Shown: positions 27,401 to 36,030 of the stretch, piece by piece
How positions within the stretch are numbered: position 1 is the first letter of the stretch
Layout of the letters: every line of letters begins with the position of its first letter
Assembly: GCA_947631235.1 (NCBI GenBank)
Contig: CANRKO010000005.1
Location: forward strand, 102,554-166,553
Length of the DNA stretch: 64,000 nt
Reading direction: 5' to 3'
From: an uncultured Clostridia bacterium
GTDB lineage: Bacteria > Bacillota > Clostridia > UBA1381
Made by a program: the position numbers and the translations under genes
The notes under the pieces: generated by a model
Database searches by the model: none
What the model saw: only the letters and a program-made list of their open reading frames with translations
Told to the model about the DNA's origin: nothing

Positions 27401-28122
27401 TCGAACCGTCCGAGCGTCCGCTCCGTGACGTAATCCCTGTGCGTTTTAAACACACATTCCTTCATCCACACGCTGTCAGCCATATTTTCATCGTACATAT
27501 CGGCGGCTTGGCGCAGCCATTTTGTCGGGTCGGGAAACGACTGCGAAAAATCGTACAGTTTCCTTACAACCTTGCCGAGACCCTCGTCGCCGCGGTTGGA
27601 CGCGTATATACGGACAAGATTTTCAAAACGTTCCCGCACGCCCTCGTCCTCACATTCGTAAAGCGAGGTGAACAGGTCGTCCATAGCGTCCTCCGCGAGT
27701 ATATCTACCTCGCCGTTATCCATTATACCGAAATTCGGGTCAATTCCGAGAATGTGGAAATTGTTCCTGACCGCGCGCAGACAGAACGCGTCTATGGTGT
27801 TTATGTCGGCTGTTGTGGTGAGGTGTATCTGTTCGCGCAGTCTTTTAGCCTCCGCCGCACCGCCCGTCTCAAACGCTTCACGCTGCGCCTTGTTTATACG
27901 GTCGATTATACGCTCCTTCATTTCCGCCGCGGCAGCCTCGGTAAACGTCACTACAAGCAGGTTTTCAACCGATATGGGGTCGTCGTGCCGCAGTATCATC
28001 TGCGCTATCCTCTCGACGAGCACGGCTGTCTTGCCCGAGCCGGCTGCTGCCGACACGAGTATATTACCCTCGCCCGACGGCGCGTATATCGCTTTTTGCT
28101 GGTCAGCCGTCCAATTCGTCAT
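24493..28122 (-). CDS. addA: ATP-dependent helicase/nuclease subunit A
   Basis: 1209 residues, normal for AddA. This is a UvrD-type helicase with Walker A AAAGSGKT at 25-32, the DEYQDTN box (IDEYQDTNGLQD) and the QNFRSR motif. The C-terminal RecB-like nuclease has IDLFFEDADG and LADYKTD with the catalytic Asp and Lys. With AddB it resects double-strand breaks up to a Chi site for RecA loading. Its start lies 20 bp inside addB, so translation is coupled. Confidence 0.96.
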   Translation of the reverse strand: MTNWTADQQKAIYAPSGEGNILVSAAAGSGKTAVLVERIAQMILRHDDPISVENLLVVTFTEAAAAEMKERIIDRINKAQREAFETGGAAEAKRLREQIHLTTTADINTIDAFCLRAVRNNFHILGIDPNFGIMDNGEVDILAEDAMDDLFTSLYECEDEGVRERFENLVRIYASNRGDEGLGKVVRKLYDFSQSFPDPTKWLRQAADMYDENMADSVWMKECVFKTHRDYVTERTLGRFETLLDDMKNDTPPDVEPAVYWGSLWEKAGNCRDAAKMLKNAREWEDFVTFYNKCIADASYLGSGRNRYTKSVIADEETWRKYFNICDGPRKFFRETCALFPSVSKDEFNKSVHAGEIKRMADDLVWLAELFSAKYEERKAARNIKSFADVEHLAYRLFAENESIRGEYADRYREILIDEYQDTNGLQDSIFHLISTDCKNIFMVGDLKQSIYRFRGGDPMIFKERSRAYAGSDGGTLISLSQNFRSRIQVIDSINAVFSRMMTNEVGDVNYTGNEVLRRDADKDIYPERGGKAELYRVAAVKEEDGGTSRARAEASAAAERIKELVNENYKVYDKGKYRDIEYRDIVILMKSVKTDGAVFAEELEKRGIGAFVQKEEYFERREIKLMLSLISVINNHMQDIPLLAVMRSPIGGFTENELAKIRIASGARPFYRAVVNYAAPENPTDEETRLEKRCRLFTADLERWRGYVKRRSIASLIWMLLEETGIYDLMGATEGGEEAQANLRLLYERAKRYELSGFRGIFNFIRYIGRMERRREDIAGAQLVNSNHNVVRIMTIHKSKGLEFPVVLLAGTGKEIKYMHPGDETRVALHNKLGIGMDYYNYEDMYVKPLLFKEYVNNVNRQEQLSEEMRLLYVASTRAREKLIVTAAYEFGTRAKYEEKLAAWEMLKQDMPWDIERNAKCLADWIIPVAQSDNERWICRDVCASADDASENGETETLTEETDSAWRKSVKDILEYSYRYPKSGAIPAKTSVTAIKEMADEDNARNENPVYMASKPAFMRGENLGARIGTAHHQVMAYIDLDKMKTLGESGYEDFVAEEIKRIANAGQIESEIAGDREITDNICKNVCEFFRGNMGQSVLSAKRVYREQPFEIEISAREYDASLGEEYENESVVVQGIIDLFFEDADGNITLADYKTDRCKTEEEQRAVGERYRRQVELYERAMEKILKIKVKNKFLYLFSTHSVIEL

Positions 28123-31100
28123 CGGTTTTCACTCCTCTCATAGCCGCGCCCTTTGTTTTCATGCGCTCCCAAATTTCCGCACTGCCGCCCTTTTTCTCGC
28201 GTATTACGCGCTTTTTCTCGTCGAATTTGCACACGGGCGCGTAGTCGCAGTATCTGCACATCGTCTCGCCGTTTTTATCGGAGTACGGGTTTAAGCTTAT
28301 ATCACCAGAGCGCGTCCTCTTGTCCGTATCGTTGACCGTCTCGCGCACGCTCTCCATAAGACCGTTTATCTCGTCGGGCGTGCGCACGCCGGTAAGCTTG
28401 CCATCCTTGTCTGTTTTTATGCCGACAAAACCGCTTGCGCCCTTTTCGGCAATATCGCGGTCGATGCTTAAAAGCGTCCTCATACGGCGGTCTGCGTCCT
28501 CGTCCGCGAACGTCACGCCGTCAAGGCGGAGCGAATTGCGGTTCATTTCTTTTATATTGTCCTCGCGCTTGCTTTTGTTTAGCTTTGTGTACTCGTCTCT
28601 TACGGCGGTGTAGTATACGCCCGTAATCTCCGTATCCGTGCTTTTCATTTCCTCGTGCATGGCGAGCGCGTATATTACCATCTGCATATTGTAGCCGTTC
28701 GCGATGTTCACAACGTCGAACTCCGTCGAGCCGGTCTTGTAGTCCACGACGCGCAGACACGTTTTGCCGTCGCCCGTATCGCACGCGTCAACGCGGTCAA
28801 TCGTACCCTTTAACGACGCGCCGTCGGTGAGCTTTACGCAAAATTCCTTTTCCATGCCGCGCTCGGCGTAGTCGCCCGACGCGAGACATTTCTGCACGAG
28901 CGCGGCGGACGAGCGTATCGTTTTGCCCATACGTCTGAATATGCTGCGCGTCTTTTCCTTGTCGCGTGCGTCGGACGCGATTATTTTCGCGCACGTGTCG
29001 TCTATTATACTGTCTATAAGACTGTCGCGCTCGCTGTCCGTAAGGGCGCGCCACGCGTCTATCTTCTCGCCGTCGCTTTGAGCGTCCTTTTCCACCTCGG
29101 CGCAGAAATCGTGTATCACGCGGTGAGCGTACGTTCCCATGCTCATCGGCGATATAGCCCATTCCTCGCGCTCCTTCGCGCCGAGACCGTAGCGCATGAA
29201 ATATCCGAACGGACACATTGAGAACGTGTTGAGCCGCGTCGGGCTGTATTCTATGTGACCCGAATACAGAAGGTTTGCTATATCCTCGCGTAAAAGTATG
29301 CCGTGACGCTCGTAGTAATCCGCTCTGTCGATAACGGAAAGACTGCGCCGCCACTCATCCTTATCCTTGTACCAGTCGTATACCGCGTCCCACACCTTAC
29401 CTCGGTTCGCACCGAACGCGAGACTTGTGATAAGGTGGTGCATCGTCGCCTTCGGCGAGGATATGTACACGTATTCGCTGCCGTTTTCTGTGAGGTTGTC
29501 CTCCTCTTTAAGTTTAGGGAATTTACGCTTTATGTCGATGTACATATGCGACGCGCCGAGCGGCTTGCCTTCCTCGTCCTGCACGGAATAGCTCACGTAC
29601 AGCTTTTTGCTCACGGCGCACAGCGCACGGTACACCTTAAAATACTGCTCGTCCGTCTTGCGGCGCGTGTCGGGCGCAATACGAATGTCGAACTGTTCAG
29701 CGAGAGTGTTACGGTCGCGGTCGGAGAAAAAGCCCTCGGTCGTAACGCCCGTGGGAAATGTGCCGTTCTTCGCGCCGAGTACAAGAATGTATTTGACGTT
29801 TGCGCCGCTCATACGCTCCGCGCTGCCGACGTACACCTGGTCTATGCCCGACGGTATGGCGCGTATCTCGCATTTTGAGAGTCCGACGCTCATATATTCC
29901 TCGTACTCCGCGGCGGTCAGCTTGTCGCCCGAAAGCGCCTGCGCGGTCTGGTTCAGAACGTCGAGGATAAGGTTCCATATCTTTGTGAATTGCTCCGCCT
30001 CGTTTACCATGCCGTTCTTTTTAAAGCGCGATATTTCAAATTTAAGACCCGAGTAAAGATTTATGTCGCCGAGGTACTCAAACAGCGCGGACGCGATTTC
30101 CGTAACGTCATGCTTACCCTTTACCGCATCGGCAAACTTCGCCGCCGGCGCGGCTATTTCACGGCGCAGCGCGTCGATCCAATCGGCGGTTTCGTTTTCT
30201 TCGCTGCTGTCCTCGCCGAACGCCGTACCCACAATATCGCTTTCATAATACCACTTGTCCTCTGAAAGCCATCGTTTCGCGCCGCGTATGCCGTATTTTA
30301 ATATAAAGTTTTCAAGCTCGTCTATCTCGTTCTGGTCAAGCGGGAACACGCCCCTGCCGACCTTTTTGTATATAAATCCCGCGCGCAGATAACTCATAAC
30401 CGACTCGTAGCTCCAGTTTTCGCGTATCACACGGAACAGCGACAAAATCTGCATCGCGATAGGGTGGTCGCTGAGTATTATTTTCCTGTCGGTGAAATAC
30501 GGTATCCCGTACTCGGAAAATATCGCTTCTATCAGATGTATATAGTCGTTCTCGTCGCCGCACATCACCGCTATGTCGCGGTAACGCGCGCCCTCCGTGC
30601 GGACGATGTCGCATATTTCGCAAGCGGCGCGTTCCGTTTCGCTGTACGTGTCGCGCGCCCTGAACAGTCTTATGTTCGGCGGCGCGGTGTCGTACTCGTA
30701 TTCCTCGTTCCAACGGCTCAGGAGCGTGTAAAGGTCGGGCTTTGACAGAAGGTGCGACAGTGCCTTTCCCGCCCCGAGGCTGCCCTCAAAGCCGTAAATG
30801 TCCGCAAGTCGGTACGCCGCTTTGAGCGTCGGGAGCGTTTCGGCATATATCTCCCTTTCGGTTTCGCTGCCGTTTTCGGGGCAGCACACGCTTATTGTGA
30901 CGTGCGCGCCTTTTTTGAGTATCGCTTCTATTACAGCCGCCTGCTGCGGCATGAATTTGTCGAAACGGTCTATCCACACGTACGTGTTTTCGTCGTAACC
31001 GTCCTCCTCCTCGATATGACGGGCAAGCACGCGCAAATCGTCGTCGCTGTCGCTCGCGCCGGATTTCGCGACGTACTCCGCGTACTTTTCGTAAAGCAGA

Positions 31101-31591
31101 GAAAACGCCGTGAGCTTGTTTTTAAGCGGCGCGTTATCGGCTATTTCGTCAGCCTTTTCGGCAAGAATTTCGGGCGTTACCATGTACCGTTTCATCTCGC
31201 TTATGAGCGACGCGGCAACGTCAAGAAAGCCGCGCCGTTTCATCGAGGACAGGAGACGCCTATCCGTTCCCCCGACCTCGTACAGCTCGTCGCAGCACTC
31301 GTTTACCGCCTTGTATATGAGCATCTGCCGTCCCGCGTCGGTGAGGTGGTTAAACTCGGAGAGCGTGAGCGTGTTTATCGCCATACGCCGCAGCGTCAGC
31401 ACCTCTATATTGTTAAGCCCAGTACCGCCGAAACGCTCCACGAACCGCTTTTCCGTTTCGTAGGAATAGTGGTCGGGTACTATCATCACGCACCGCGCGG
31501 ACGGGTTTCTGCCGTGTGTTATATCTATTTCGTCAAGGCACATACGGCTCTTTCCCGAACCTATCGCGCCCGATATTATTCTTACGCCCAT
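28103..31591 (-). CDS. addB: ATP-dependent helicase/nuclease subunit B
   Basis: 1162 residues, normal for AddB. A P-loop GAIGSGKS is at 8-15. The middle is a degenerate helicase that recognises Chi. The C-terminal nuclease has TIDRVDACDTG and VVDYKTGSTE, plus cysteines for a structural 4Fe-4S cluster (one upstream Cys and CRYCDYAPVC near the end). It is the first gene of addBA. Confidence 0.95.
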   Translation of the reverse strand: MGVRIISGAIGSGKSRMCLDEIDITHGRNPSARCVMIVPDHYSYETEKRFVERFGGTGLNNIEVLTLRRMAINTLTLSEFNHLTDAGRQMLIYKAVNECCDELYEVGGTDRRLLSSMKRRGFLDVAASLISEMKRYMVTPEILAEKADEIADNAPLKNKLTAFSLLYEKYAEYVAKSGASDSDDDLRVLARHIEEEDGYDENTYVWIDRFDKFMPQQAAVIEAILKKGAHVTISVCCPENGSETEREIYAETLPTLKAAYRLADIYGFEGSLGAGKALSHLLSKPDLYTLLSRWNEEYEYDTAPPNIRLFRARDTYSETERAACEICDIVRTEGARYRDIAVMCGDENDYIHLIEAIFSEYGIPYFTDRKIILSDHPIAMQILSLFRVIRENWSYESVMSYLRAGFIYKKVGRGVFPLDQNEIDELENFILKYGIRGAKRWLSEDKWYYESDIVGTAFGEDSSEENETADWIDALRREIAAPAAKFADAVKGKHDVTEIASALFEYLGDINLYSGLKFEISRFKKNGMVNEAEQFTKIWNLILDVLNQTAQALSGDKLTAAEYEEYMSVGLSKCEIRAIPSGIDQVYVGSAERMSGANVKYILVLGAKNGTFPTGVTTEGFFSDRDRNTLAEQFDIRIAPDTRRKTDEQYFKVYRALCAVSKKLYVSYSVQDEEGKPLGASHMYIDIKRKFPKLKEEDNLTENGSEYVYISSPKATMHHLITSLAFGANRGKVWDAVYDWYKDKDEWRRSLSVIDRADYYERHGILLREDIANLLYSGHIEYSPTRLNTFSMCPFGYFMRYGLGAKEREEWAISPMSMGTYAHRVIHDFCAEVEKDAQSDGEKIDAWRALTDSERDSLIDSIIDDTCAKIIASDARDKEKTRSIFRRMGKTIRSSAALVQKCLASGDYAERGMEKEFCVKLTDGASLKGTIDRVDACDTGDGKTCLRVVDYKTGSTEFDVVNIANGYNMQMVIYALAMHEEMKSTDTEITGVYYTAVRDEYTKLNKSKREDNIKEMNRNSLRLDGVTFADEDADRRMRTLLSIDRDIAEKGASGFVGIKTDKDGKLTGVRTPDEINGLMESVRETVNDTDKRTRSGDISLNPYSDKNGETMCRYCDYAPVCKFDEKKRVIREKKGGSAEIWERMKTKGAAMRGVKTDDELDG

Positions 31592-31650
31592 TTCGCTCCA
31601 CTTCCTTTACGGATTTTACATATACATATATTTTACCACATTTCGTGTAC

Positions 31651-31680
31651 GAAAAAAAGGACTTTGAGTAAAGTCCTTTA
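31651..31680 (-). terminator. metK terminator
   Basis: On the minus strand AAAGGACTT, a 6-nt loop and AAGTCCTTT are followed by a run of T, 8 bp after the metK stop. It separates metK from addBA. Confidence 0.8.
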
Positions 31681-31687
31681 AAAATAT

Positions 31688-32878
31688 TTAATTTTTCCCG
31701 ACCGCCGCTTTTAAAGCGTCAACCATATCGGTATTTTCCCACTTCACGCCGAGTTCTTCGCGTCCCATGTGACCGTATGCCGCGAGATTTTTGTATATGG
31801 GCTTGCGAAGGTCGAGCCTGTTTATGATGGCGTAGGGTCTTAAATCGAACACCTCTTTCACGGCTTTCTCGATTTTGCCCTCGTCAACGGTCGATGTGCC
31901 GAACGTGTCAACCATTATCGAAACGGGGTGCGCCACGCCTATGGCGTAGGCAAGCTGCACCTCGCATCGTCTCGCAAGTCCCGCCGCTACTATGTTTTTC
32001 GCTACCCAGCGAGCCGCGTATGTCGCGCTGCGGTCAACCTTAGTCGGGTCTTTGCCCGAGAACGCGCCGCCGCCGTGACGCGCATAGCCGCCGTAGGTAT
32101 CGACTATAATCTTTCTGCCTGTAAGTCCGCTGTCGCCCGCCGGTCCGCCGACAACAAAGCGTCCCGTCGGATTTATGAAGAATTTCGTGTCCTCGTCTAT
32201 GAGATTTTCCGGCACGGTCTTTAATATTACCTCGCGCTTTATGTCCTCGCGCAGCGCGTTTATGTCGATTTCGGGCGAGTGCTGGCTCGATACCACAACG
32301 GTGTCCACGCGCACGGGCTTATCGTCGTCGTACTCGACCGTTACCTGCGTTTTGCCGTCGGGGCGGAGGTAGTCGAGGATGCCGCTTTTTCTGACCTCGG
32401 TGAGACGTTTCGCCATTTTGTGCGCAAGCGATATGGGCAGCGGCATAAGCTCCGGCGTTTCGTCGCACGCGTAACCGAACATCATGCCCTGGTCGCCCGC
32501 GCCGGTGGAGTTTTCGTCCTCGCTGCCGCCCTGCTCGCGGTTCTCGTAGCCGTTGTTCACACCCTGCGCTATGTCGGGCGACTGCTCGTCGATCGCCGTC
32601 ACAACGGCGCAGGTCGTGCCGTCAAAGCCGAATTTTGCGCGGTCGTAGCCCACATCGAGAACCGTTTTACGCGCAATTTTCGGGAAATCGACGTAGCAGG
32701 TCGTTGTGATTTCGCCCATTATCGAGATTATGCCCGTGGTACAGGTGGTCTCGCACGCCACTCTCGCCATGGGGTCGTTTTTCAGTATTTCGTCAAGTAT
32801 AGCGTCGGAAACAAGGTCGCATATTTTGTCGGGGTGTCCCTCCGTGACCGATTCCGAAGTGAATAGTCGTCTTGCCAT
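31688..32878 (-). CDS. metK: S-adenosylmethionine synthase
   Basis: 396 residues, full length. It keeps [20 protein letters not shown] at the N-terminus, the [12 protein letters not shown] hexapeptide-region motif near 118 and [16 protein letters not shown] near 265. It makes SAM from methionine and ATP, needed here by NrdG and the methyltransferases. The gene has its own promoter; I see no SAM riboswitch. Confidence 0.97.
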   Translation of the reverse strand: MARRLFTSESVTEGHPDKICDLVSDAILDEILKNDPMARVACETTCTTGIISIMGEITTTCYVDFPKIARKTVLDVGYDRAKFGFDGTTCAVVTAIDEQSPDIAQGVNNGYENREQGGSEDENSTGAGDQGMMFGYACDETPELMPLPISLAHKMAKRLTEVRKSGILDYLRPDGKTQVTVEYDDDKPVRVDTVVVSSQHSPEIDINALREDIKREVILKTVPENLIDEDTKFFINPTGRFVVGGPAGDSGLTGRKIIVDTYGGYARHGGGAFSGKDPTKVDRSATYAARWVAKNIVAAGLARRCEVQLAYAIGVAHPVSIMVDTFGTSTVDEGKIEKAVKEVFDLRPYAIINRLDLRKPIYKNLAAYGHMGREELGVKWENTDMVDALKAAVGKN

Positions 32879-32910
32879 TGTTTCTCTTCCTTTCGCGTGT
32901 GTCTGGTTAT

Positions 32911-32939
32911 ATTCTACATCTGTTTGCGGTATTTGTCAA
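32911..32939 (-). promoter_or_regulatory. metK promoter
   Basis: On the minus strand TTGACA (32939-32934), a 17-bp spacer and TAGAAT (32916-32911), about 33 bp before the start codon. Confidence 0.7.
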
Positions 32940-32954
32940 TATGTGGCGATGGTG

Positions 32955-33262
32955 TTTGGCGGGCTGTCGAGGGCGCCAGCCCCTACGGCGCATATATTAA
33001 AATACGGGTGTAGGGGACGGCGTTTTTGCTACGGCATTTGTTGCTTTGCAACATGCCTACAACACGCGGAGCGTGTTGTTCACCTCGACGTCCCGTTTTC
33101 GTAGGGGCGACCCTCGCGGTCGCCCGTTATGTATGGCTCCCCTTGAGGGGAGCTGTCGCCGTAGGCGACTGAGAGGTGGTATTTGCTCATTGCCACCTCT
33201 CCGTCATTGCTTCGCAATGCCACCTCTCCTCAAGGAGAGGCTAACGATATGCGGCGCTCGCC
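32955..33262. repeat. Intergenic palindrome mosaic, copy 2
   Basis: Several units are joined here: a GTAGGGGCGACC/GGTCGCCC type hairpin (33101-33125), block A at 33135-33179 (GGCTCCCC/GGGGAGC, GTCGCC/GGCGAC, end GAGAGGTGG) and block B at 33191-33242 (start CCACCTCTCC, GCATTGC-type hairpin, CTCTCCT/AGGAGAG stem). Blocks match those at 13571 and 49306, but hairpin sequences differ. Confidence 0.75.
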
Positions 33263-33277
33263 CGAACATCTCCATAT

Positions 33278-33724
33278 TCACGGTGTATGCCGTATAATCG
33301 CTATTATAATACCGAGTATCGCGCCGGCGATTACCTCTATCGGCGTGTGACCGAGAAGTTCTTTAAGGCGTTTACCGGTTTTCGGTCGGTCGTCGGCGAT
33401 TATGGACTCGACGAGCTTATTGAGTATCGCCGCCTGCTGACCCGCGCTGCGTCTTACTCCCGCCGCATCGTACATCACGATAAACGACAGCACTGCCGAC
33501 ACCGCGAACAGCGCGCTCGAAAAGCCTTCGGTAAAGCCGACGCCCATCGTGAGCGCCATTACGAACGCCGCGTGTGACGACGGCATACCGCCCGAACCGA
33601 TAAAACGCTTAAAATCAAATTTTTTCTCCCATGTCAGCACGATTTTCAACGCCTGCGCTATTACCCAGCCGAGTATCGCCGAAAAAAATACCGAGTTGGC
33701 AAAAAAATCGTTTACATACCTCAT
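33278..33724 (-). CDS. Divergent PAP2-family membrane protein (DUF212)
   Basis: 148 residues with about four membrane helices. The family core is present: GWVIAQALKIVL near the start, GGMPSSHAAFVMALTMGVG (the phosphatase SSHAA motif) and GHTPIEVIAGAILGIIIAI (the HTxxEV motif). It resembles phosphatidic-acid or isoprenyl phosphatases and follows ispA directly by 9 bp, so a prenyl or lipid phosphate substrate is plausible but not shown. GAGGAG precedes the start. Confidence 0.8.
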   Translation of the reverse strand: MRYVNDFFANSVFFSAILGWVIAQALKIVLTWEKKFDFKRFIGSGGMPSSHAAFVMALTMGVGFTEGFSSALFAVSAVLSFIVMYDAAGVRRSAGQQAAILNKLVESIIADDRPKTGKRLKELLGHTPIEVIAGAILGIIIAIIRHTP

Positions 33725-33733
33725 TTTAACTCC

Positions 33734-34609
33734 TCAACTCCGCCTTGATGTAAGATAGTCCGTTAAATCCGCGAGAAATTCTGCGCGCTCGCCGAACGGT
33801 GTGAGCGCGTCCTTCGCCTTTGCGCTGTACTCCTTCATAAGCTCCTTTGCGCGTTCGAGCCCAAGAAGGCTCACGTACGTGTTTTTGTTCTCTTCCGCGT
33901 CCGAGCCTATCGGTTTGCCGAGTTCCTCCTCCGTACCCTCGACGTCCAGAATGTCGTCCTGTATCTGAAACGCTATGCCGAGGTTTTTCGCAAACTCGTC
34001 CACAGCCGTAATTTCCTCGTCGTCCGCGCCCGACATTACCGCGCCTATGACGCATGACGAGCGTATTATCGCGCCGGTCTTGCATGAGTGCATGAGACGG
34101 AGAGCGTCGAGCGTTATCTCCCTGCCCTCGTACTCCATATCCATGACCTGACCGCCTATCATGCCCTCCGTGCCGCTTGACGCGGACAGTATGCGTATAG
34201 CTTTAAGCGTTCTTTCCGCGTCGCCCTGTGTAGCACACGCGACCTCGAACGCGCGGTTCAGGAGCGCGTCGCCCGCGAGTATCGCGACCGCCTCGCCGTA
34301 TTTTATGTGGCTCGTCGGTCTGCCGCGCCGGAGGTCGTCGTTGTCCATTGCGGGGAGGTCGTCGTGTATGAGCGAGTAGGTGTGTATCATTTCCATCGCG
34401 CACGCAAACGGCATTACGTCCTCATCGCTGCCGCCGCACATTTTCGCCGTTTCGAGCATAAGCACGGGGCGCAGACGTTTACCGCCCGCGAACACGCTGT
34501 AACGCATAGCCTCGTATATTATTTTTTGCTCTTTGTCCTTTACGGGCAGGTATTTGTCGAGATAAGCGTCAACCTCCGCAGCCCGTTCTTTAAGACGTTC
34601 CTTTATCAT
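33734..34609 (-). CDS. ispA: Short-chain polyprenyl (farnesyl) diphosphate synthase
   Basis: 291 residues. It has the first Asp-rich motif DDLPAMDNDD near 82 and the second, FQIQDDILDVEG, near 214. It condenses isopentenyl and allylic diphosphates to FPP, feeding undecaprenyl phosphate synthesis. It overlaps the xseB stop by 4 nt, the usual clostridial xseA-xseB-ispA order. Confidence 0.93.
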   Translation of the reverse strand: MIKERLKERAAEVDAYLDKYLPVKDKEQKIIYEAMRYSVFAGGKRLRPVLMLETAKMCGGSDEDVMPFACAMEMIHTYSLIHDDLPAMDNDDLRRGRPTSHIKYGEAVAILAGDALLNRAFEVACATQGDAERTLKAIRILSASSGTEGMIGGQVMDMEYEGREITLDALRLMHSCKTGAIIRSSCVIGAVMSGADDEEITAVDEFAKNLGIAFQIQDDILDVEGTEEELGKPIGSDAEENKNTYVSLLGLERAKELMKEYSAKAKDALTPFGERAEFLADLTDYLTSRRS

Positions 34610-34839
34610 TCGCTTAAATCTCCAAACTCTTCCTTCACAATTTCGCCGTCGTCGGTCGTCATAAGTATCGAGACCTTCTTTTCCGCCTCGTCGAGCATTT
34701 TCTGACAGCTTTTGCTAAGCTTTATGCCGCGCTCGAACAGCGTCAGCGACTCGTCGAGCGTAACGTCGCCGCCCTCGAGCTGCGCGACGATTTTTTCAAG
34801 CTCCGCAACGGAGTCCTCAAATGTTTTTTTCTCAGCCAT
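34606..34839 (-). CDS. xseB: Exodeoxyribonuclease VII small subunit
   Basis: 77 residues, normal. It has KTFEDSVAELEKIVAQLEGGDVTLDESL and the FERGIKLSKSCQKMLDEAEKK helix (quoted in parts: FEDSVAELEKIV, LDESLTLFERG). It binds the large subunit to form the single-strand exonuclease. It lies 10 bp downstream of xseA. Confidence 0.94.
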   Translation of the reverse strand: MAEKKTFEDSVAELEKIVAQLEGGDVTLDESLTLFERGIKLSKSCQKMLDEAEKKVSILMTTDDGEIVKEEFGDLSE

Positions 34840-34849
34840 AATTATCTCC

Positions 34850-36028
34850 TTATTTCACAACGCAGTCCTTGCTGCCGTCCTTTAACCTCAATGTGAATTC
34901 GTCGCCGCTTTTTACCTCGCCGACGCTCCGTATAACCGTGCCGTCCCCGCGCGTCGGTATCGCGTAGCCGCGCGACAGCGTTTGCAGCGGCGAGAGCGCG
35001 TCAAGCTTTGCGGCTTGCGCGGCAAACCCACGGCGCAGCGACATCGTTTTCATTTTCAAGCTGTTTTCCATCGAGCGCGTCATAGCGTCCACGCGCAGGC
35101 TGTACTCGTCTATCCTGTCCTTCGGGGTGCGCATTTTAAAGCGTTTGAGCAGCAGTCTGCCGCCCTCGATGCGGCTTACGATACTCTGCTGTATACGGCT
35201 TTTGTCAGCCGTTATTCGCGCCGCAAGCTCCGGCGTTGACGGTACGGCTATTTCAGCAGCCGCGCTCGGCGTGGGAGCGCGCAGGTCGGCGACAAAGTCC
35301 GCTATCGTAAAGTCCGTTTCGTGACCGACCGCGCTTATTACGGGTATCTCCGACGCGTAAATCGCGCGCGCCGTGATTTCCTCGTTAAACGCCCACAAAT
35401 CCTCTATACTTCCGCCGCCGCGCCCGACGATCAAAGTGTCTACCTCGCGCGTAGCGTTAAAGTATTCGATTGCTTTTACAACACTTTCCGCCGCGCCCGT
35501 ACCCTGCACCTTCGCGGGGTAGAGTATGATTTCAGCCATCGGGTAACGGCGCGTTATTACGTTTATAATATCCCTTACCGCCGCGCCTGTCGGGGCGGTG
35601 ACTACGCCGACCGCCTTCGGGAATTTCGGTATCGGCTTTTTGTGGCGTTCGTCAAACAATCCCTCGTCCGCAAGCTGCTTTTTAAGCTGCTCGTAGGCGA
35701 TATACAGTTCTCCCACGCCGTCGGGTATCATTTCCTCTATATAAAGCTGGTACGCGCCGCCCGTCTCGTACACGCTCACGCGTCCGCGTGCGAGCACCTT
35801 CATGCCGTCCGCAGGCTCAAACGCGAGCGTCGTTGCCGCACCTCGGAACATTACGGCTTTTAACACGCCGCCCTCGTCCTTTAAAGTGATGTAGAGGTGA
35901 CCCGAATAGTGGCGCTTGAAGTTTGAAAGTTCGCCCTTTACCCAGACGTTGTTCAGTATTATGTTGTGGTCGAGTATTTTTTTGACGTAGCCGTTTATCT
36001 GCGATACCGTCGCAACTCTCGGTTCCAA
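34850..36028 (-). CDS. xseA: Exodeoxyribonuclease VII large subunit
   Basis: 392 residues. The start is a TTG at 36028 with GGAGG at 7 nt; no better codon is near. It has the OB-fold N-terminus (VSQINGYVKKIL, VWVKGELSNFKRHYSGHLY) and the catalytic core GVVTAPTGAAVRDI, then RGGGSIEDLWAFNEE and SAVGHETDFTIAD. It digests single-stranded DNA from both ends. It starts 3 bp after the Kae1-like gene. Confidence 0.95.
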   Translation of the reverse strand: MEPRVATVSQINGYVKKILDHNIILNNVWVKGELSNFKRHYSGHLYITLKDEGGVLKAVMFRGAATTLAFEPADGMKVLARGRVSVYETGGAYQLYIEEMIPDGVGELYIAYEQLKKQLADEGLFDERHKKPIPKFPKAVGVVTAPTGAAVRDIINVITRRYPMAEIILYPAKVQGTGAAESVVKAIEYFNATREVDTLIVGRGGGSIEDLWAFNEEITARAIYASEIPVISAVGHETDFTIADFVADLRAPTPSAAAEIAVPSTPELAARITADKSRIQQSIVSRIEGGRLLLKRFKMRTPKDRIDEYSLRVDAMTRSMENSLKMKTMSLRRGFAAQAAKLDALSPLQTLSRGYAIPTRGDGTVIRSVGEVKSGDEFTLRLKDGSKDCVVK

Positions 36029-36030
36029 AT

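Larger units (their letters stand above)
32879..33277. other. metK upstream region, mostly repeats (no gene)
   Basis: This 399-bp gap holds the metK promoter at its left end and a large palindrome mosaic over the rest. No coding sequence is convincing. Confidence 0.8.

Noticed and set aside
32879..33277. Possible SAM riboswitch before metK
   Set aside because: The promoter is only about 33 bp from the start codon and none of the conserved SAM-box elements is visible; the rest are unrelated palindromes.
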